Shown: positions 53,277 to 62,542, counted from the stretch's first letter. The stretch: DNA of 64,000 nucleotides from Acidocella sp. (GCA_027308685.1 DAIDEE010000007.1:62001-126000), one strand, 5' to 3'. The notes: generated by a model not told the origin, from the letters alone. Numbers and translations are program-made.

Positions 53277-53291
53277 GTTCTGGTCTTGTTC
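53277..53291 (-). promoter_or_regulatory. LexA (SOS) box upstream of recA
   Basis: Plus-strand GTTCTGGTCTTGTTC is, on the minus strand, GAACAAGACCAGAAC, a perfect GAAC-N7-GAAC. It lies between the phoB stop and recA. An imperfect copy (GAAC-N7-CAAC, plus strand 53234-53248) sits between it and recA. Confidence 0.85.
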
Positions 53292-53293
53292 CG

Positions 53294-54010
53294 CTACGCG
53301 GCGGCCACGGTACCGTCGAGGTCCAGGGCGTAACCGGCGGCCCGCACGGTGCGGACGATATCGGTTTCGCCGGGGCCATTGATGGCCTTACGCAACCGGC
53401 GGATATGTACGTCCACGGTGCGGGGTTCCACATGGATATCGCGGCCCCAAACGGCGTTCAACACGTCTTCGCGCGAGAAAACCCGCTTGGGATGACGGAG
53501 GAAGAATTCCAGTAGCCGGAATTCAGTCGGGCCCAGATGCAGCGCCCGGCCATTACGCAACACACGGTGCGAGGCTGGGTCGAGTGAGATGTCGTGGAAA
53601 TTCAGCTTGAGCTTGGTCGGCACCGTGCCCGAACGGCGCAGCAAAGCTCTAATCCGGGCGATCAGCGCCTCGGTGGAAAATGGCTTTGTGATATAGTCAT
53701 CAGCGCCGGTATCCAGCCCGCGCACGGCGTCCTGGTCCTCCGCGCGCGCGGTCAGCATAATAATCGGTAGTGTCCGGTTGGCAGGTCGGCGGCGCAATTG
53801 CCGGCAAAGCTCAATCCCCGACATCGTGGGCAGCATCCAGTCGAGCAACAACAGGTCGGGCGGCGCTTCGGTAATGCGGGTGAGTGCCTCGCCGCCGTCG
53901 CCGGCATCTTCTACTCTGAAGCCTTGTTTTTCCAGATTGTAGCGCAGCAGCGTGACCAGCGGCGCTTCGTCCTCAACGATTAGTATGTAGGGTTTGTTTT
54001 GATCGCTCAT
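53294..54010 (-). CDS. phoB: Phosphate regulon response regulator PhoB
   Basis: A 238-residue OmpR-class regulator with phospho-accepting Asp57 (LLLLDWMLPT), the KPFSTEALIARI switch region and a winged helix ending in IRRLRKAINGPGETDIVRTVRAAGYALD. It activates phosphate-starvation genes. It is third in pstB-phoU-phoB. No phoR kinase gene is beside it. Confidence 0.93.
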   Translation of the reverse strand: MSDQNKPYILIVEDEAPLVTLLRYNLEKQGFRVEDAGDGGEALTRITEAPPDLLLLDWMLPTMSGIELCRQLRRRPANRTLPIIMLTARAEDQDAVRGLDTGADDYITKPFSTEALIARIRALLRRSGTVPTKLKLNFHDISLDPASHRVLRNGRALHLGPTEFRLLEFFLRHPKRVFSREDVLNAVWGRDIHVEPRTVDVHIRRLRKAINGPGETDIVRTVRAAGYALDLDGTVAAA

Positions 54011-54013
54011 GTT

Positions 54014-54736
54014 TCACTTCGCCGGGTCAATATGCACGTAGGCTGAAGTCTGGTCGCCCTTTGGGCGGAAATCAGGCAATGTGTCGCCAGTCACGGCGTA
54101 ATAGGTCAACTCAGCGATATTGGTCGCATGATCGCCGATCCGTTCAAGGTTTTTGGCAATGAACAGCAGGTGCGTGCAGGCGGTGATGCTGCGGGCATCT
54201 TCCATCATATAGGTAATGAGTTCGCGGAAGATAGTGTTATATAAATCATCCACCATCTGATCAGCACGCCAAACACTGATCGCTTTCTGCGGGTCGGCCT
54301 CGCCGACAGCATCGATCACGGTTTTCAAATTTTGTTGCACCAGCGCGGCCATCTGGCCGATACCGGAGAGCGAATAGGCGCTGGCTACTTTGTTCAACAC
54401 CAAGCTGCGCTTGGCAACGTTTGAGGCATAATCGCCCACTCGTTCAAGGTCGGTGATGACCTTAAGGGCGGCAACCACTTGGCGTAAATCATCAGCGACG
54501 GGCTGACGCAACGCCAGCAGTTTCACCGCGAATTGGTCAACCGCCCGCTCTTCGGCGTCGATTTTCGGATCCATTGCCACAACCCGCGCTGCAAGTTCGC
54601 TGTCATGTGTCATCAAGGCAGTTGTCGCGTCAGCTACCGAGCGCTCCACGAGGCCACCCATCACGGCGATCATGTCACGCAGCTTGCGCAGATCAAATTC
54701 GAAGCTGGAAACGATGTGCTTGGTATCTTCACCCAT
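54014..54736 (-). CDS. phoU: Phosphate signalling protein PhoU
   Basis: A 240-residue protein of two similar three-helix bundles, each with the metal-binding E-x-x-x-D pattern (for example ERVGDYASNVA and ERIGDHATNIAEL). PhoU couples the Pst transporter to the PhoR/PhoB system and inhibits it at high phosphate. It lies 11 bp after pstB and 3 bp before phoB. Confidence 0.95.
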   Translation of the reverse strand: MGEDTKHIVSSFEFDLRKLRDMIAVMGGLVERSVADATTALMTHDSELAARVVAMDPKIDAEERAVDQFAVKLLALRQPVADDLRQVVAALKVITDLERVGDYASNVAKRSLVLNKVASAYSLSGIGQMAALVQQNLKTVIDAVGEADPQKAISVWRADQMVDDLYNTIFRELITYMMEDARSITACTHLLFIAKNLERIGDHATNIAELTYYAVTGDTLPDFRPKGDQTSAYVHIDPAK

Positions 54737-54747
54737 GTCTGTGTTCC

Positions 54748-55572
54748 TTAGCCGAACCGGCCAGTAATATATTCCTGCGTCCGGCGCTCCCGTGGGGCGG
54801 TAAAAATTTGGCTAGAGGAGCCGACTTCCACCAGTTCACCAAGATAGAAAAACGCCACCTGGTCCGCGCAACGGCCAGCCTGCTGCATGTTGTGGGTTAC
54901 GATGATGATGGTGAAGTCTTTCTTTAACTCATCAATCAACTCTTCGATTTTCAAAGTGCTGATCGGGTCGAGCGCGCTGGTCGGTTCATCAAGCAGCAGC
55001 ACTTCGGGGCGCACCGCAATTGAGCGGGCAATACAAAGCCGTTGTTGCTGGCCGCCGGAAAGACCGATCGCTGACGTGTTTAACCGATCCTTCACTTCCC
55101 CCCAGAGCGCCGCCCGGGTTAAAGCCCACTCAACACGTTCATCCAATTCAGCTTTTGACAGTCTTTCGTGCAGACGCACGCCAAAAACCACGTTCTCATA
55201 GATCGACTTCGGAAACGGCGTGGGTTTCTGGAACACCATACCAATCCGGCGGCGCAGCCGGTTCAAATCCACGCCCGGTGCGATAATATTTTGGTCACCC
55301 AGCATCACCTCGCCCTCGGCGCGTTGGCCGGGGTAGAGGTCGTACATGCGGTTTAAAACCCGCAAAAGTGTGGATTTTCCACAGCCGGAGGGACCGATCA
55401 TGGCCGTGGTTTTGCGGTCAAGATAGTCGATATTAATGTCTTTCAGCGCGTGCGTATCGCCGTAATAGAAATTCAGGTCTCGGATAGACACCCTTACCCG
55501 GTCGGTCTCCACGGCTGCCTGCAGGTCAGTGAGCGGGGTGACTGAAGACATTTTGTAACTCGCTATTTCCAT
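54748..55572 (-). CDS. pstB: Phosphate ABC transporter ATP-binding protein PstB
   Basis: A 274-residue ABC ATPase with Walker [19 protein letters not shown], signature [16 protein letters not shown] and Walker [14 protein letters not shown]. It powers high-affinity phosphate uptake. The start is uncertain: ATG at 55572 has GGAGG 5 bases upstream, whereas a Met at 55551 would fit a very short leader from the Pho-box promoter. pstS, pstC and pstA are not upstream here. Confidence 0.94.
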   Translation of the reverse strand: MEIASYKMSSVTPLTDLQAAVETDRVRVSIRDLNFYYGDTHALKDINIDYLDRKTTAMIGPSGCGKSTLLRVLNRMYDLYPGQRAEGEVMLGDQNIIAPGVDLNRLRRRIGMVFQKPTPFPKSIYENVVFGVRLHERLSKAELDERVEWALTRAALWGEVKDRLNTSAIGLSGGQQQRLCIARSIAVRPEVLLLDEPTSALDPISTLKIEELIDELKKDFTIIIVTHNMQQAGRCADQVAFFYLGELVEVGSSSQIFTAPRERRTQEYITGRFG

Positions 55573-55595
55573 GAGCGCCTCCATAAGCGCGTTTC

Positions 55596-55613
55596 ATGAC
55601 AGAGCGATGACAC
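55596..55613 (-). promoter_or_regulatory. Candidate Pho box upstream of pstB
   Basis: On the minus strand GTGTCAT-CGCT-CTGTCAT forms two 7-bp repeats with a 4-bp spacer, matching the PhoB operator (CTGTCAT-N4-CTGTCAT). A TTATGG that could act as -10 lies about 9 bases downstream. The site fits autoregulation of pstB-phoU-phoB. Confidence 0.65.
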
Positions 55614-55655
55614 TACCGTGAAGGTTCAGTGACACACAATGTTTGCTTAATGTTC

Positions 55656-55689
55656 ATTATGACGGGCCGCCTCAACAGCCCGTCATAAT
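55656..55689 (-). terminator. Terminator-like hairpin after the peroxiredoxin gene
   Basis: 55656-55666 pairs perfectly with 55679-55689 (ATTATGACGGG against CCCGTCATAAT), extended by one C-G, with a short loop. It lies 7 bp beyond the peroxiredoxin stop and before the pstB promoter. No clear T run follows. Confidence 0.65.
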
Positions 55690-55696
55690 TGTTAAA

Positions 55697-56341
55697 TCAA
55701 GCCTGTGGCAGTTTAGGCTGCTTCACGATCCGCAGGTACGGTTTCAGGGTCTTCCAGCCCTCGGGGAAGCGGGCCTTGGCATCTTCATCGGACAATGAGG
55801 GAACGATGATAACATCCTCGCCGTTTTTCCAGTTCACCGGCGTTGCCACTTTATGGGCATCAGTTAGTTGCAAACTATCCACAACCCGCAAAATTTCCAG
55901 GAAATTACGGCCGGTGGAGGGTGGGTAGGTGAGGATGAGGCGGACTTTTTTGTTTGGGTCGATCACAAATACGGAACGCACGGTCACGGAAGGGTCGGCC
56001 TCCGGGTGGACCATGCCGTACAGGTTGGAAACTTTGCGATCATGGTCAGCCAGCACCGGGAAGTTCAGGGCCTGGCCCTGGGTCTCCACGATATCCGCGG
56101 CCCAGCCGGCGTGGTTTTCGCCGGTATCAACCGACAGACCAAGCGGCTTGACGTTGCGTTTGGTCCATTCCGGCATCAGCCGCGCCACTTCGGCCAGTTC
56201 GGTGGTGCAAACCGGGGTGTAGTCCTTCGGGTGGCTGAACAGGATGCCCCAGGATGAGCCCAAGTAATCGTAGAATTTAATGTTCCCCTGGCTGGAATCC
56301 TGTTCGAAATCAGGCGCCAGTTGGCCGAGTTGAATGGTCAT
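55697..56341 (-). CDS. Peroxiredoxin, 1-Cys (Prx6) type
   Basis: A 214-residue peroxidase. The peroxidatic Cys45 is in SHPKDYTPVCTTELAEVARL; the C-terminal extension (LPEGWKTLKPYLRIVKQP) is typical of the Prx6/1-Cys group, and no resolving Cys is conserved. It reduces H2O2 or organic peroxides in the cytoplasm. A hairpin ends the gene; a tRNA gene lies upstream. Confidence 0.93.
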   Translation of the reverse strand: MTIQLGQLAPDFEQDSSQGNIKFYDYLGSSWGILFSHPKDYTPVCTTELAEVARLMPEWTKRNVKPLGLSVDTGENHAGWAADIVETQGQALNFPVLADHDRKVSNLYGMVHPEADPSVTVRSVFVIDPNKKVRLILTYPPSTGRNFLEILRVVDSLQLTDAHKVATPVNWKNGEDVIIVPSLSDEDAKARFPEGWKTLKPYLRIVKQPKLPQA

Positions 56342-56475
56342 GTTTCAGTCCTCGTATGAAATAAATACAGCAATGAAGCCTTGCTCCGCAGCGTATGGCG
56401 TGCAGAAACCGGATTGTCCAACAACAGCAGAACTCTGCCAAAAGGCCCAAAACAAAAGAAAATTTTTCTAAAATT

Positions 56476-56550
56476 TGGTGGGCGCGACAGGGATTGAACC
56501 TGTGACCCCCACCATGTCAAGGTGGTGCTCTACCGCTGCGCTACGCGCCC
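56476..56550 (-). tRNA. tRNA-Val (GAC)
   Basis: Seventy-five bases on the minus strand form a complete cloverleaf: acceptor GGGCGCG/CGCGCCC, a D arm with GCGCAGCGGTAGAGC, an anticodon stem CCACC/GGTGG with loop TTGACAT (anticodon GAC), a T arm with GGTTCAATCC and an encoded CCA end. It decodes GUC (and GUU) valine codons. Confidence 0.95.
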
Positions 56551-56601
56551 ATTCCGGAGCGGCTTTTAGCCGTGTTGCGTTTTGGTGGCAAGCCTTGGAG
56601 C

Positions 56602-59600
56602 CTACACATCCTCCACCAGCTCCACCCCAGGGACCATCTTCAGGGCCTGGGCCAAACGAGGTGAGACGTTAAATAACCCCGGCAACACCACATCCAAACT
56701 GCGCTCCATGCTTAATTTGGGCACCAGGGCCACTTTTCCGCGGCCTTTGCCCTCGCGCTCCAGCAAGGCCTTGATGTGCGGCAGCGCCTCGGTGCGGTCC
56801 AGCCAAATGCGTAACCCAGCCCCCGCCTTGGAGGCGGCCTCATCCAGCAGCCCAATATCCTGGGCGGTAATCCTGAGCGCTTCGTTCTCGATCTTCACAT
56901 CGGCGGTCACCAGCAGTGCGGCGCCCTCGCTCAGCATTTCGCGGCTGCGGTTCAGCACCTCGGAGAATAAGGTCACCTCGAAACTGCCGGCCATGTCGGA
57001 GAGTGTCACCCACATCATCCGGCTGCCGGTGCGGGTGATGCGCTCCTTCTTGGCGGTCATGGTTCCAGCTAGCTTGATGCGGCTACCAGTTTGCGCCCAG
57101 CGCTCAATGGCGCTGGAGGCCACCACGCCCAGGCGCTTCAATGCAATGGCATACATGTCCAGCGGATGTGCACTGATGTGAAAGCCGATGGCCTCGGCTT
57201 CAAAAATCAAACGGTCGGTTTGCGGCCAGTCCGGCATATCCGGCAAGCGGATGGCTTCCGGTTCGCCACCGCCAAACAAACCAACCTGGCCAGACTCGCG
57301 CTCCTCTGCCTGGGCTTGCGCCCGGCGGATGATGGTCTCTGCCAAGGCGAAAGCCTGCGCACGGTTGGGTACGATTGAGTCGAGAGCGCCGGCTTTGGCC
57401 AGGGTTTCCAACTGGCCCTTGGTGGCGGCACGCGGGTCAAGCCGGGCAGAAAAATCAGCGAGACTTTTAAATTTATGTGAGCCTCGCGCGGCAACGATCT
57501 GTGCCATTGCCGCCGCGCCCACACGTTTTATGGCACCCAGCGCGTAACGAATCGCCAAGGTTCCATCGTCCTGCTTCTCCACCATAAAGTTAGCACCGGA
57601 GACATTTATATCAGGAGGCAACACCGCAATGCCCAGCCGCACCGCATCTTGCCGCAAGGAGGCGAGCTTCTCAGTGTTGGCTTGGGCGAGGCTCATACAG
57701 GCAGCCAGAAACGCCACCGGGTAATTGGCTCGCAAATAGGCGGTTTGGTATGAAACCAGCGCGTAGGCCGCCGCGTGTGATTTATTGAAGCCGTAATCAG
57801 CGAACTTCGCCATCAGGTCGAACACGTCTTCGGCCTTGGCGGCATCGAAGCCTTGCGCTTTCGCGCCGTCGGTAAAGATTTTGCGTTGCGCATCCATTTC
57901 GGCGCGGATTTTTTTACCCATCGCGCGGCGCAGCAAATCAGCACCCGCCAGCGTGTAGCCGGCCATCACCTGGGCGATCTGCATGACCTGTTCCTGATAG
58001 ATCATGATGCCGAAGGTCTCGCCTAGAATACCCGCCAACACCGGGTGCGGCGGCTCCCACGGCGCTCCACGCTTGCGGGCGCAATAGTCTGGGATGTTCG
58101 CCATCGGGCCGGGCCGGTTGAGCGCCTGGATGGCGACGAGGTCTTCAAACTTGTCAGGCCGCATCTGCAACAATGCACCGCGATATAGCTGTGTTTCAAA
58201 GGTAAACACGCCACCGGTGTCGCCTTTGGAAATCATCTCGTAGGTTTTGGTGTCATCCAGCGGCAGGGTGGCGAGATCGATCTCCACACCCTGCTCGCGC
58301 AAAAATTTCAACGCCCGGTCCAGCACGGTCAGGGTGGTCAGCCCCAAAAAGTCGAACTTCACTAAGCCGGCTTGTTCGACATATTTCATCGAATATTGCG
58401 TGACCAATAAATCTGAGCGCGGGTCTTTATACAGCGGCACCAGCTGGTTCAGCGGCCTATCACCGATCACCACACCGGCGGCATGGGTGCTGGCGTGGCG
58501 GTACAGGCCTTCCAACTGCAAGGCAATTTCCATCAGCCGCCGCAGCGATTCATCCTGCGCGCGCAATTCCTGCAACTTCGGCTCGCCATCAATCGCCTGC
58601 TGCAGCGTCACGGGTTTGGCCGGATTATTGGGGATCAGTTCGGCAACTTTATTTACCTGCCCATATGGCAGCCCCAGCACCCGCCCTACATCGCGCACCG
58701 CTGCCCGCGCCTGCAATTTACCAAAGGTGATGATCTGCGCCACGCGGTCTTTGCCGTATTCGCGCGTCACGTAGGCGATCACCTCGTCGCGCCGCTCCTG
58801 GCAGAAATCGATATCAAAGTCCGGCATCGAGACACGTTCGGGATTCAAAAACCGCTCGAACAACAGGCCAAAATGAATCGGGTCCAAATCGGTAATCAGC
58901 AGCGCCCAGGCCACCACCGAGCCAGCACCCGAGCCGCGCCCTGGCCCCACCGGAATTTTCTGCGATTTCGCCCATTGGATGAAATCCGCCACAATCAAAA
59001 AATAGCCGGGGAAGCCCATCTGCTCGATCACGCCCAGCTCAAAGCTCAGCCGCTCGCGGTAGGGTGCGCGTAAATCCTCGGCCAGATTTTTGGCGTCCAG
59101 CCGCGCTTCCAGCCCTTCGGCGGCCATAGCGCGGATGGTCTCGGCCTCGGTGGTGCCGGGGCGCACTTTCGGGCAGGTGGGTAGCAGGGGTTTGCTGGTC
59201 TCTGCCATGGCGGCACAGCTTTGCGCAATCGCGATGGTGTTGTCGCACGCCTCGGGCAAATCAGCGAACAGCTTGCGCATATCCGCCGCCGGCTTGAACC
59301 AGTGCTCTGGCGTCACGCGGCGGCGTTCCGGCTCGGCCAGCACGCGTCCCTCCGCGATGCACAGCAGCGCATCATGCGCCTCATACATCGACTGCGTGGC
59401 AAAAAAACACTCATTGGTGGCCACCAGCGGGATGCCGAATTTGTCCGCCAGCGTGATCATCCCCGGCTCGACGGCTTCCTCCAGTTTTTCACCATGGCGC
59501 TGCAATTCCATGGCGATCCGGCTGGAAAACATCTCGTGCAACGTGGCCAGCATGGCCTCGGCCTCGGCCACCTGGCCCTCCGCCAGCAATCGCCCGATGG

Positions 59601-60015
59601 GACCGTGCGCGCCGCCGGTGAGCAAAAACAGCCCCTCAGCGTGCGCAGCCAGCACGGCCAGCGAAATCTGCGCCTTGGAACCCCCATCATCTGTCAAAAA
59701 GCTGAGAGAGGATAATTTTTGCAAATTGATGAACCCCGCGGGGGTTTGCGCCAGCAGCACCACGTAATCCGGCGGCAGTATGCCGCCGGCCTTGCGTTCT
59801 ATCCCCAACTGGCAGCCGATAATCGGCTGCACGCCCTTGCCCACACAATATTGCGAAAATTCCAGGGCGCCGAACATGTTGGACGTATCGGTAATCGCCA
59901 CCGCCGGCATGTTCCCGGCCCGCGCCAGTACCGGGATTTGGTCCACTTTGATGGCCCCTTCGGACAGCGAATAGGCCGAATGTACCCGTAAGTGGACAAA
60001 ATTCTCATGGGACAT
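56602..60015 (-). CDS. dnaE: DNA polymerase III subunit alpha
   Basis: A 1137-residue replicative polymerase. An N-terminal PHP domain (FVHLRVHSAYSLSEGAI) precedes the polymerase core with GPGRGSGAGSVVAWAL and the catalytic aspartates in MPDFDIDFCQERRDEVIAYV. The finger/beta-binding segments (GFNKSHAAAYALVSYQTAYL) and a C-terminal OB domain (RIKLAGTMTAKKERITRTGSRM) follow. It is the main replicative DnaE rather than the mutagenic DnaE2, since it lies alone without imuA/imuB. Confidence 0.96.
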   Translation of the reverse strand: MSHENFVHLRVHSAYSLSEGAIKVDQIPVLARAGNMPAVAITDTSNMFGALEFSQYCVGKGVQPIIGCQLGIERKAGGILPPDYVVLLAQTPAGFINLQKLSSLSFLTDDGGSKAQISLAVLAAHAEGLFLLTGGAHGPIGRLLAEGQVAEAEAMLATLHEMFSSRIAMELQRHGEKLEEAVEPGMITLADKFGIPLVATNECFFATQSMYEAHDALLCIAEGRVLAEPERRRVTPEHWFKPAADMRKLFADLPEACDNTIAIAQSCAAMAETSKPLLPTCPKVRPGTTEAETIRAMAAEGLEARLDAKNLAEDLRAPYRERLSFELGVIEQMGFPGYFLIVADFIQWAKSQKIPVGPGRGSGAGSVVAWALLITDLDPIHFGLLFERFLNPERVSMPDFDIDFCQERRDEVIAYVTREYGKDRVAQIITFGKLQARAAVRDVGRVLGLPYGQVNKVAELIPNNPAKPVTLQQAIDGEPKLQELRAQDESLRRLMEIALQLEGLYRHASTHAAGVVIGDRPLNQLVPLYKDPRSDLLVTQYSMKYVEQAGLVKFDFLGLTTLTVLDRALKFLREQGVEIDLATLPLDDTKTYEMISKGDTGGVFTFETQLYRGALLQMRPDKFEDLVAIQALNRPGPMANIPDYCARKRGAPWEPPHPVLAGILGETFGIMIYQEQVMQIAQVMAGYTLAGADLLRRAMGKKIRAEMDAQRKIFTDGAKAQGFDAAKAEDVFDLMAKFADYGFNKSHAAAYALVSYQTAYLRANYPVAFLAACMSLAQANTEKLASLRQDAVRLGIAVLPPDINVSGANFMVEKQDDGTLAIRYALGAIKRVGAAAMAQIVAARGSHKFKSLADFSARLDPRAATKGQLETLAKAGALDSIVPNRAQAFALAETIIRRAQAQAEERESGQVGLFGGGEPEAIRLPDMPDWPQTDRLIFEAEAIGFHISAHPLDMYAIALKRLGVVASSAIERWAQTGSRIKLAGTMTAKKERITRTGSRMMWVTLSDMAGSFEVTLFSEVLNRSREMLSEGAALLVTADVKIENEALRITAQDIGLLDEAASKAGAGLRIWLDRTEALPHIKALLEREGKGRGKVALVPKLSMERSLDVVLPGLFNVSPRLAQALKMVPGVELVEDV

Positions 60016-60174
60016 GGGGGCGACTCCGGTGGAGGGGCATGGTCGGCGTTTTGGGCGGGGGATTCAAGGTTTGTGAAGATGGGTTGGATATGGCCTCTGT
60101 CCTTTGCACTTCCGTATCGGAACCAATATGTCGAGGCTGTGCCGGTGCCTGATAATCGACGTCATCGCGTGGCC

Positions 60175-60200
60175 GGTGCCATGCCCGAGAGCATGGCGCC
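60175..60200 (-). terminator. Hairpin downstream of truA
   Basis: 60175-60184 pairs with 60191-60200 over 10 bp with one G-T pair and a 6-base loop. It sits 11 bp past the truA stop on the minus strand, so it may end the def-fmt-truA operon. There is no T run. The rest of 60016-60210 shows no gene. Confidence 0.45.
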
Positions 60201-60210
60201 CTACGCTTGC

Positions 60211-60969
60211 TCACCGTTCGTCAAACACATCCCGCTCATACGCCACACTCACAAAATACAGCCCCTCCGCCGGGGCCGTTGGCCCCGCCACCGCGCGGTC
60301 GCGGGCTGCCAGCACTTTCGCCACGCGCGCCACCTCCCACGTGCCTTCGCCAACCATTTTCAATGACCCCACCATGTTACGCACCTGGTGGTGCAGGAAA
60401 CTCCGGGCCCGCGCCTTCACCACAATCTGCGTGCCGGTGCGTGTCACGCTCAGTTCATCGAGCGTTTTGATCGGGGATTTTGCCTGGCAGGCAGAGGCGC
60501 GGAAGGAGGAGAAATCATGGTGGCCGAGCAGCGTATCGGCGGCCCGCTGCATTGCCCCGGCATCCAACGGCTGGCGCACATGCCATACCCGGTTGGCCTC
60601 AATGGTGGGCCACACCTCGCGGTTGGAGATGATATAGCGGTAAGTGCGCTCGATGGCGGAAAACCGCGCACTCCAATTTTCCGGCGCGTGGACCGCCCGC
60701 AGCACTGCCACCGGGTGCGGCTTCATGTGGTAGTTCAGCGCCTCGCGGATGCGTTTCGCCGGGTAGTCCGGCAGGTCCATCTGCACCACCTGGCCCAGCG
60801 CGTGCACTCCGGCATCGGTGCGGCCCGAGGCGACAGCGGCGGGCTTGATGCCGCCGCACAGCATGGCGCCGGCTTCCTCCATCACCTGCTGGATGGCCAG
60901 CCCATGCTTCTGGCGCTGCCAGCCCATGAAGGGCGTGCCGTCATATTCAACTTCCAGCGCCCAGAGCAA
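60211..60969 (-). CDS. truA: tRNA pseudouridine(38-40) synthase TruA
   Basis: A roughly 252-residue enzyme that isomerises U38-U40 of the anticodon arm. It starts WALEVEYDGTPFMGWQRQ and has the catalytic Asp in ASGRTDAGVHALGQV, and the HHQVRNMVG motif near the end. The most plausible start is TTG at 60969, 1 nt after the fmt stop, since upstream in-frame codons lie in fmt. The start is inferred. Confidence 0.92.
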   Translation of the reverse strand: MLWALEVEYDGTPFMGWQRQKHGLAIQQVMEEAGAMLCGGIKPAAVASGRTDAGVHALGQVVQMDLPDYPAKRIREALNYHMKPHPVAVLRAVHAPENWSARFSAIERTYRYIISNREVWPTIEANRVWHVRQPLDAGAMQRAADTLLGHHDFSSFRASACQAKSPIKTLDELSVTRTGTQIVVKARARSFLHHQVRNMVGSLKMVGEGTWEVARVAKVLAARDRAVAGPTAPAEGLYFVSVAYERDVFDER

Positions 60970-60970
60970 T

Positions 60971-61876
60971 TCAGCAGAACCTGGAACCCGCAGCCACCGG
61001 AAAGCCGCGCAGAAACTCCGAAGTGGACAGAGCGGTTTTACCGGCCCGTTGCAGCCGGGTGGGGCGCAGTGCGCCTTCACCACAGGCAATGGTCAGCCGG
61101 TCGTCCAGAATTTCCCCCGGCTCGCCTTCACCCGCCACCAACTCGGCACCCAAAAATTTAATCACGGCGGTGCCCAGCAAGGCCAGGCTGCCGGGCCATG
61201 GGTGGTACGCCCGGATTTGCCGTTCAAGCAGCAGCGCCGGTTTGGTGAAATCGAGCCTGGCATCCTCGCGTGACAGTTTCGGCGCGTAGGTGGAGGCGGC
61301 ATCGTCCTGCGGCACCGGCTGGGGTGGCGATTCGAGCGCCTGCAAAATCAGCCGCCCGCCGATTTCGGCCAGCCGGTCGTGCAAATCCGCCGCCGTATCC
61401 TGCGGGCCGATTGGGGTGGCTTCGCGCAGCAGCATGGCACCGGTATCCAGCCCCACATCCATTTGCATGATGGTGATGCCGGTCTCGGAATCCCCGGCCA
61501 GAATTGCCGCCTGGATGGGGGCGGCACCACGCCAACGCGGCAGCAGGCTGGCATGGATGTTGAGGCAACCGCGCGTGGGGGCGGTGAGGAACGCGTCCGG
61601 CAAAATCAACCCGTAGGCGGCGACCACGGAGGCATCCAGCTTGAGGCTCGCGAAGAACGCCGCTTCCTCGGCATTGCCGCGCAGCCGCTTCGGCGTGCGG
61701 ACCGGCAAGCCCAGCGCCAAAGCCGCCTGATGCACCGGGCAGGGTGTTTCTTGCTGGCCGCGCCCGGCGGGTTTTGGGGGCTGGGCATATACTGCAACAA
61801 CCTCGTGCCCCGCCGCCACCAGCGCTTGCAAAGCCGGCACGGCAAAGGCGGGCGAGCCCATGAACGCGAGACGCAT
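60971..61876 (-). CDS. fmt: Methionyl-tRNA formyltransferase
   Basis: A 301-residue enzyme that formylates initiator Met-tRNA. It opens MRLAFMGSPAFAVPALQAL and has the 10-formyl-THF site block NIHASLLPRWRGAAPIQAAI followed by TGITIMQMDVGLDTG. The ATG at 61876 begins 1 nt after the def stop (TAATATG). An in-frame start at 61912 would overlap def. Confidence 0.96.
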   Translation of the reverse strand: MRLAFMGSPAFAVPALQALVAAGHEVVAVYAQPPKPAGRGQQETPCPVHQAALALGLPVRTPKRLRGNAEEAAFFASLKLDASVVAAYGLILPDAFLTAPTRGCLNIHASLLPRWRGAAPIQAAILAGDSETGITIMQMDVGLDTGAMLLREATPIGPQDTAADLHDRLAEIGGRLILQALESPPQPVPQDDAASTYAPKLSREDARLDFTKPALLLERQIRAYHPWPGSLALLGTAVIKFLGAELVAGEGEPGEILDDRLTIACGEGALRPTRLQRAGKTALSTSEFLRGFPVAAGSRFC

Positions 61877-61877
61877 A

Positions 61878-62408
61878 TTACCGTGCCTTCCGTTCTTTCT
61901 GGTCCTTGGCAAGCCGCCTCAGCAGCATATTGCGCTTGAGCGAGGACAGATAATCCACGAACAGCACGCCGTTCAGATGGTCGATCTCATGCTGCAAACA
62001 GGCCGCCAGCAGGCCGTCGCCCTCAATCTCGTGCTTATGGCCTTCCTCATCCTGGTAGCGCACCCGCACCCATGAAGGCCGGGTTACATCGGCATATTGG
62101 TCCGGCAAGGAGAGGCAGCCTTCCTCGCGGGTGGCTTTGTCCTCGCTTTTGGCGATCACCTCGGGGTTGATCAGCGCAATCGGTGTTGGCACTTTCTCGG
62201 GTGCTAAGTCGATCACCACCAATCGCAGCAGTGCGCCCACTTGCGGCGCGGCGAGGCCAATGCCGGGGGCCTTGTACATGGTGGCGAACATCTGCGGAAT
62301 CAGGGTTTTCACCCGCTTCATGTCGTCAGGTGTGACCGCCCGGCAGACTTTGCGCAGCAGCGGGTCGGGTACGATCAGGATCGGCAACAGTAATTTTTGT
62401 TCAGACAT
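61878..62408 (-). CDS. def: Peptide deformylase
   Basis: A 176-residue metalloenzyme that removes the N-formyl group from nascent proteins. The three motifs are GIGLAAPQVGA, EEGCLSLPDQ (metal Cys) and LQHEIDHLNGVLF (HExxH). It heads the def-fmt-truA operon. It is divergent from hsp20. Confidence 0.97.
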   Translation of the reverse strand: MSEQKLLLPILIVPDPLLRKVCRAVTPDDMKRVKTLIPQMFATMYKAPGIGLAAPQVGALLRLVVIDLAPEKVPTPIALINPEVIAKSEDKATREEGCLSLPDQYADVTRPSWVRVRYQDEEGHKHEIEGDGLLAACLQHEIDHLNGVLFVDYLSSLKRNMLLRRLAKDQKERKAR

Positions 62409-62486
62409 CCCTCCATATTACTGCCTGCCCGCCCACCCGGCAACGCACCCCCTTGCAAGACGCGCAGATTATGACAACATATGGCT

Positions 62487-62538
62487 TACAGATGCCGCTT
62501 TTGGGTCTGTATGACTGCTTCGCTCAACCAGGGGGAGC
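62487..62538 (+). promoter_or_regulatory. Candidate ROSE-like RNA thermometer before hsp20
   Basis: The hsp20 leader contains a hairpin (TACAGA 62487-62492 with TCTGTA 62506-62511) and a second weak one (GCTC 62522-62525 with GAGC 62535-62538) around the GGGGGAG ribosome site. The sequence TCGCT (62520-62524), matching the U-Y-GCU element of ROSE thermometers, faces that ribosome site. ROSE elements precede small heat-shock genes in alphaproteobacteria; identity here is a hypothesis. Confidence 0.4.
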
Positions 62539-62542
62539 CACT

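Noticed and set aside
56476-56550. tRNA-Val as an integration site for a genomic island
   Set aside because: No integrase and no partial tRNA repeat seen nearby; both flanks are core genes.
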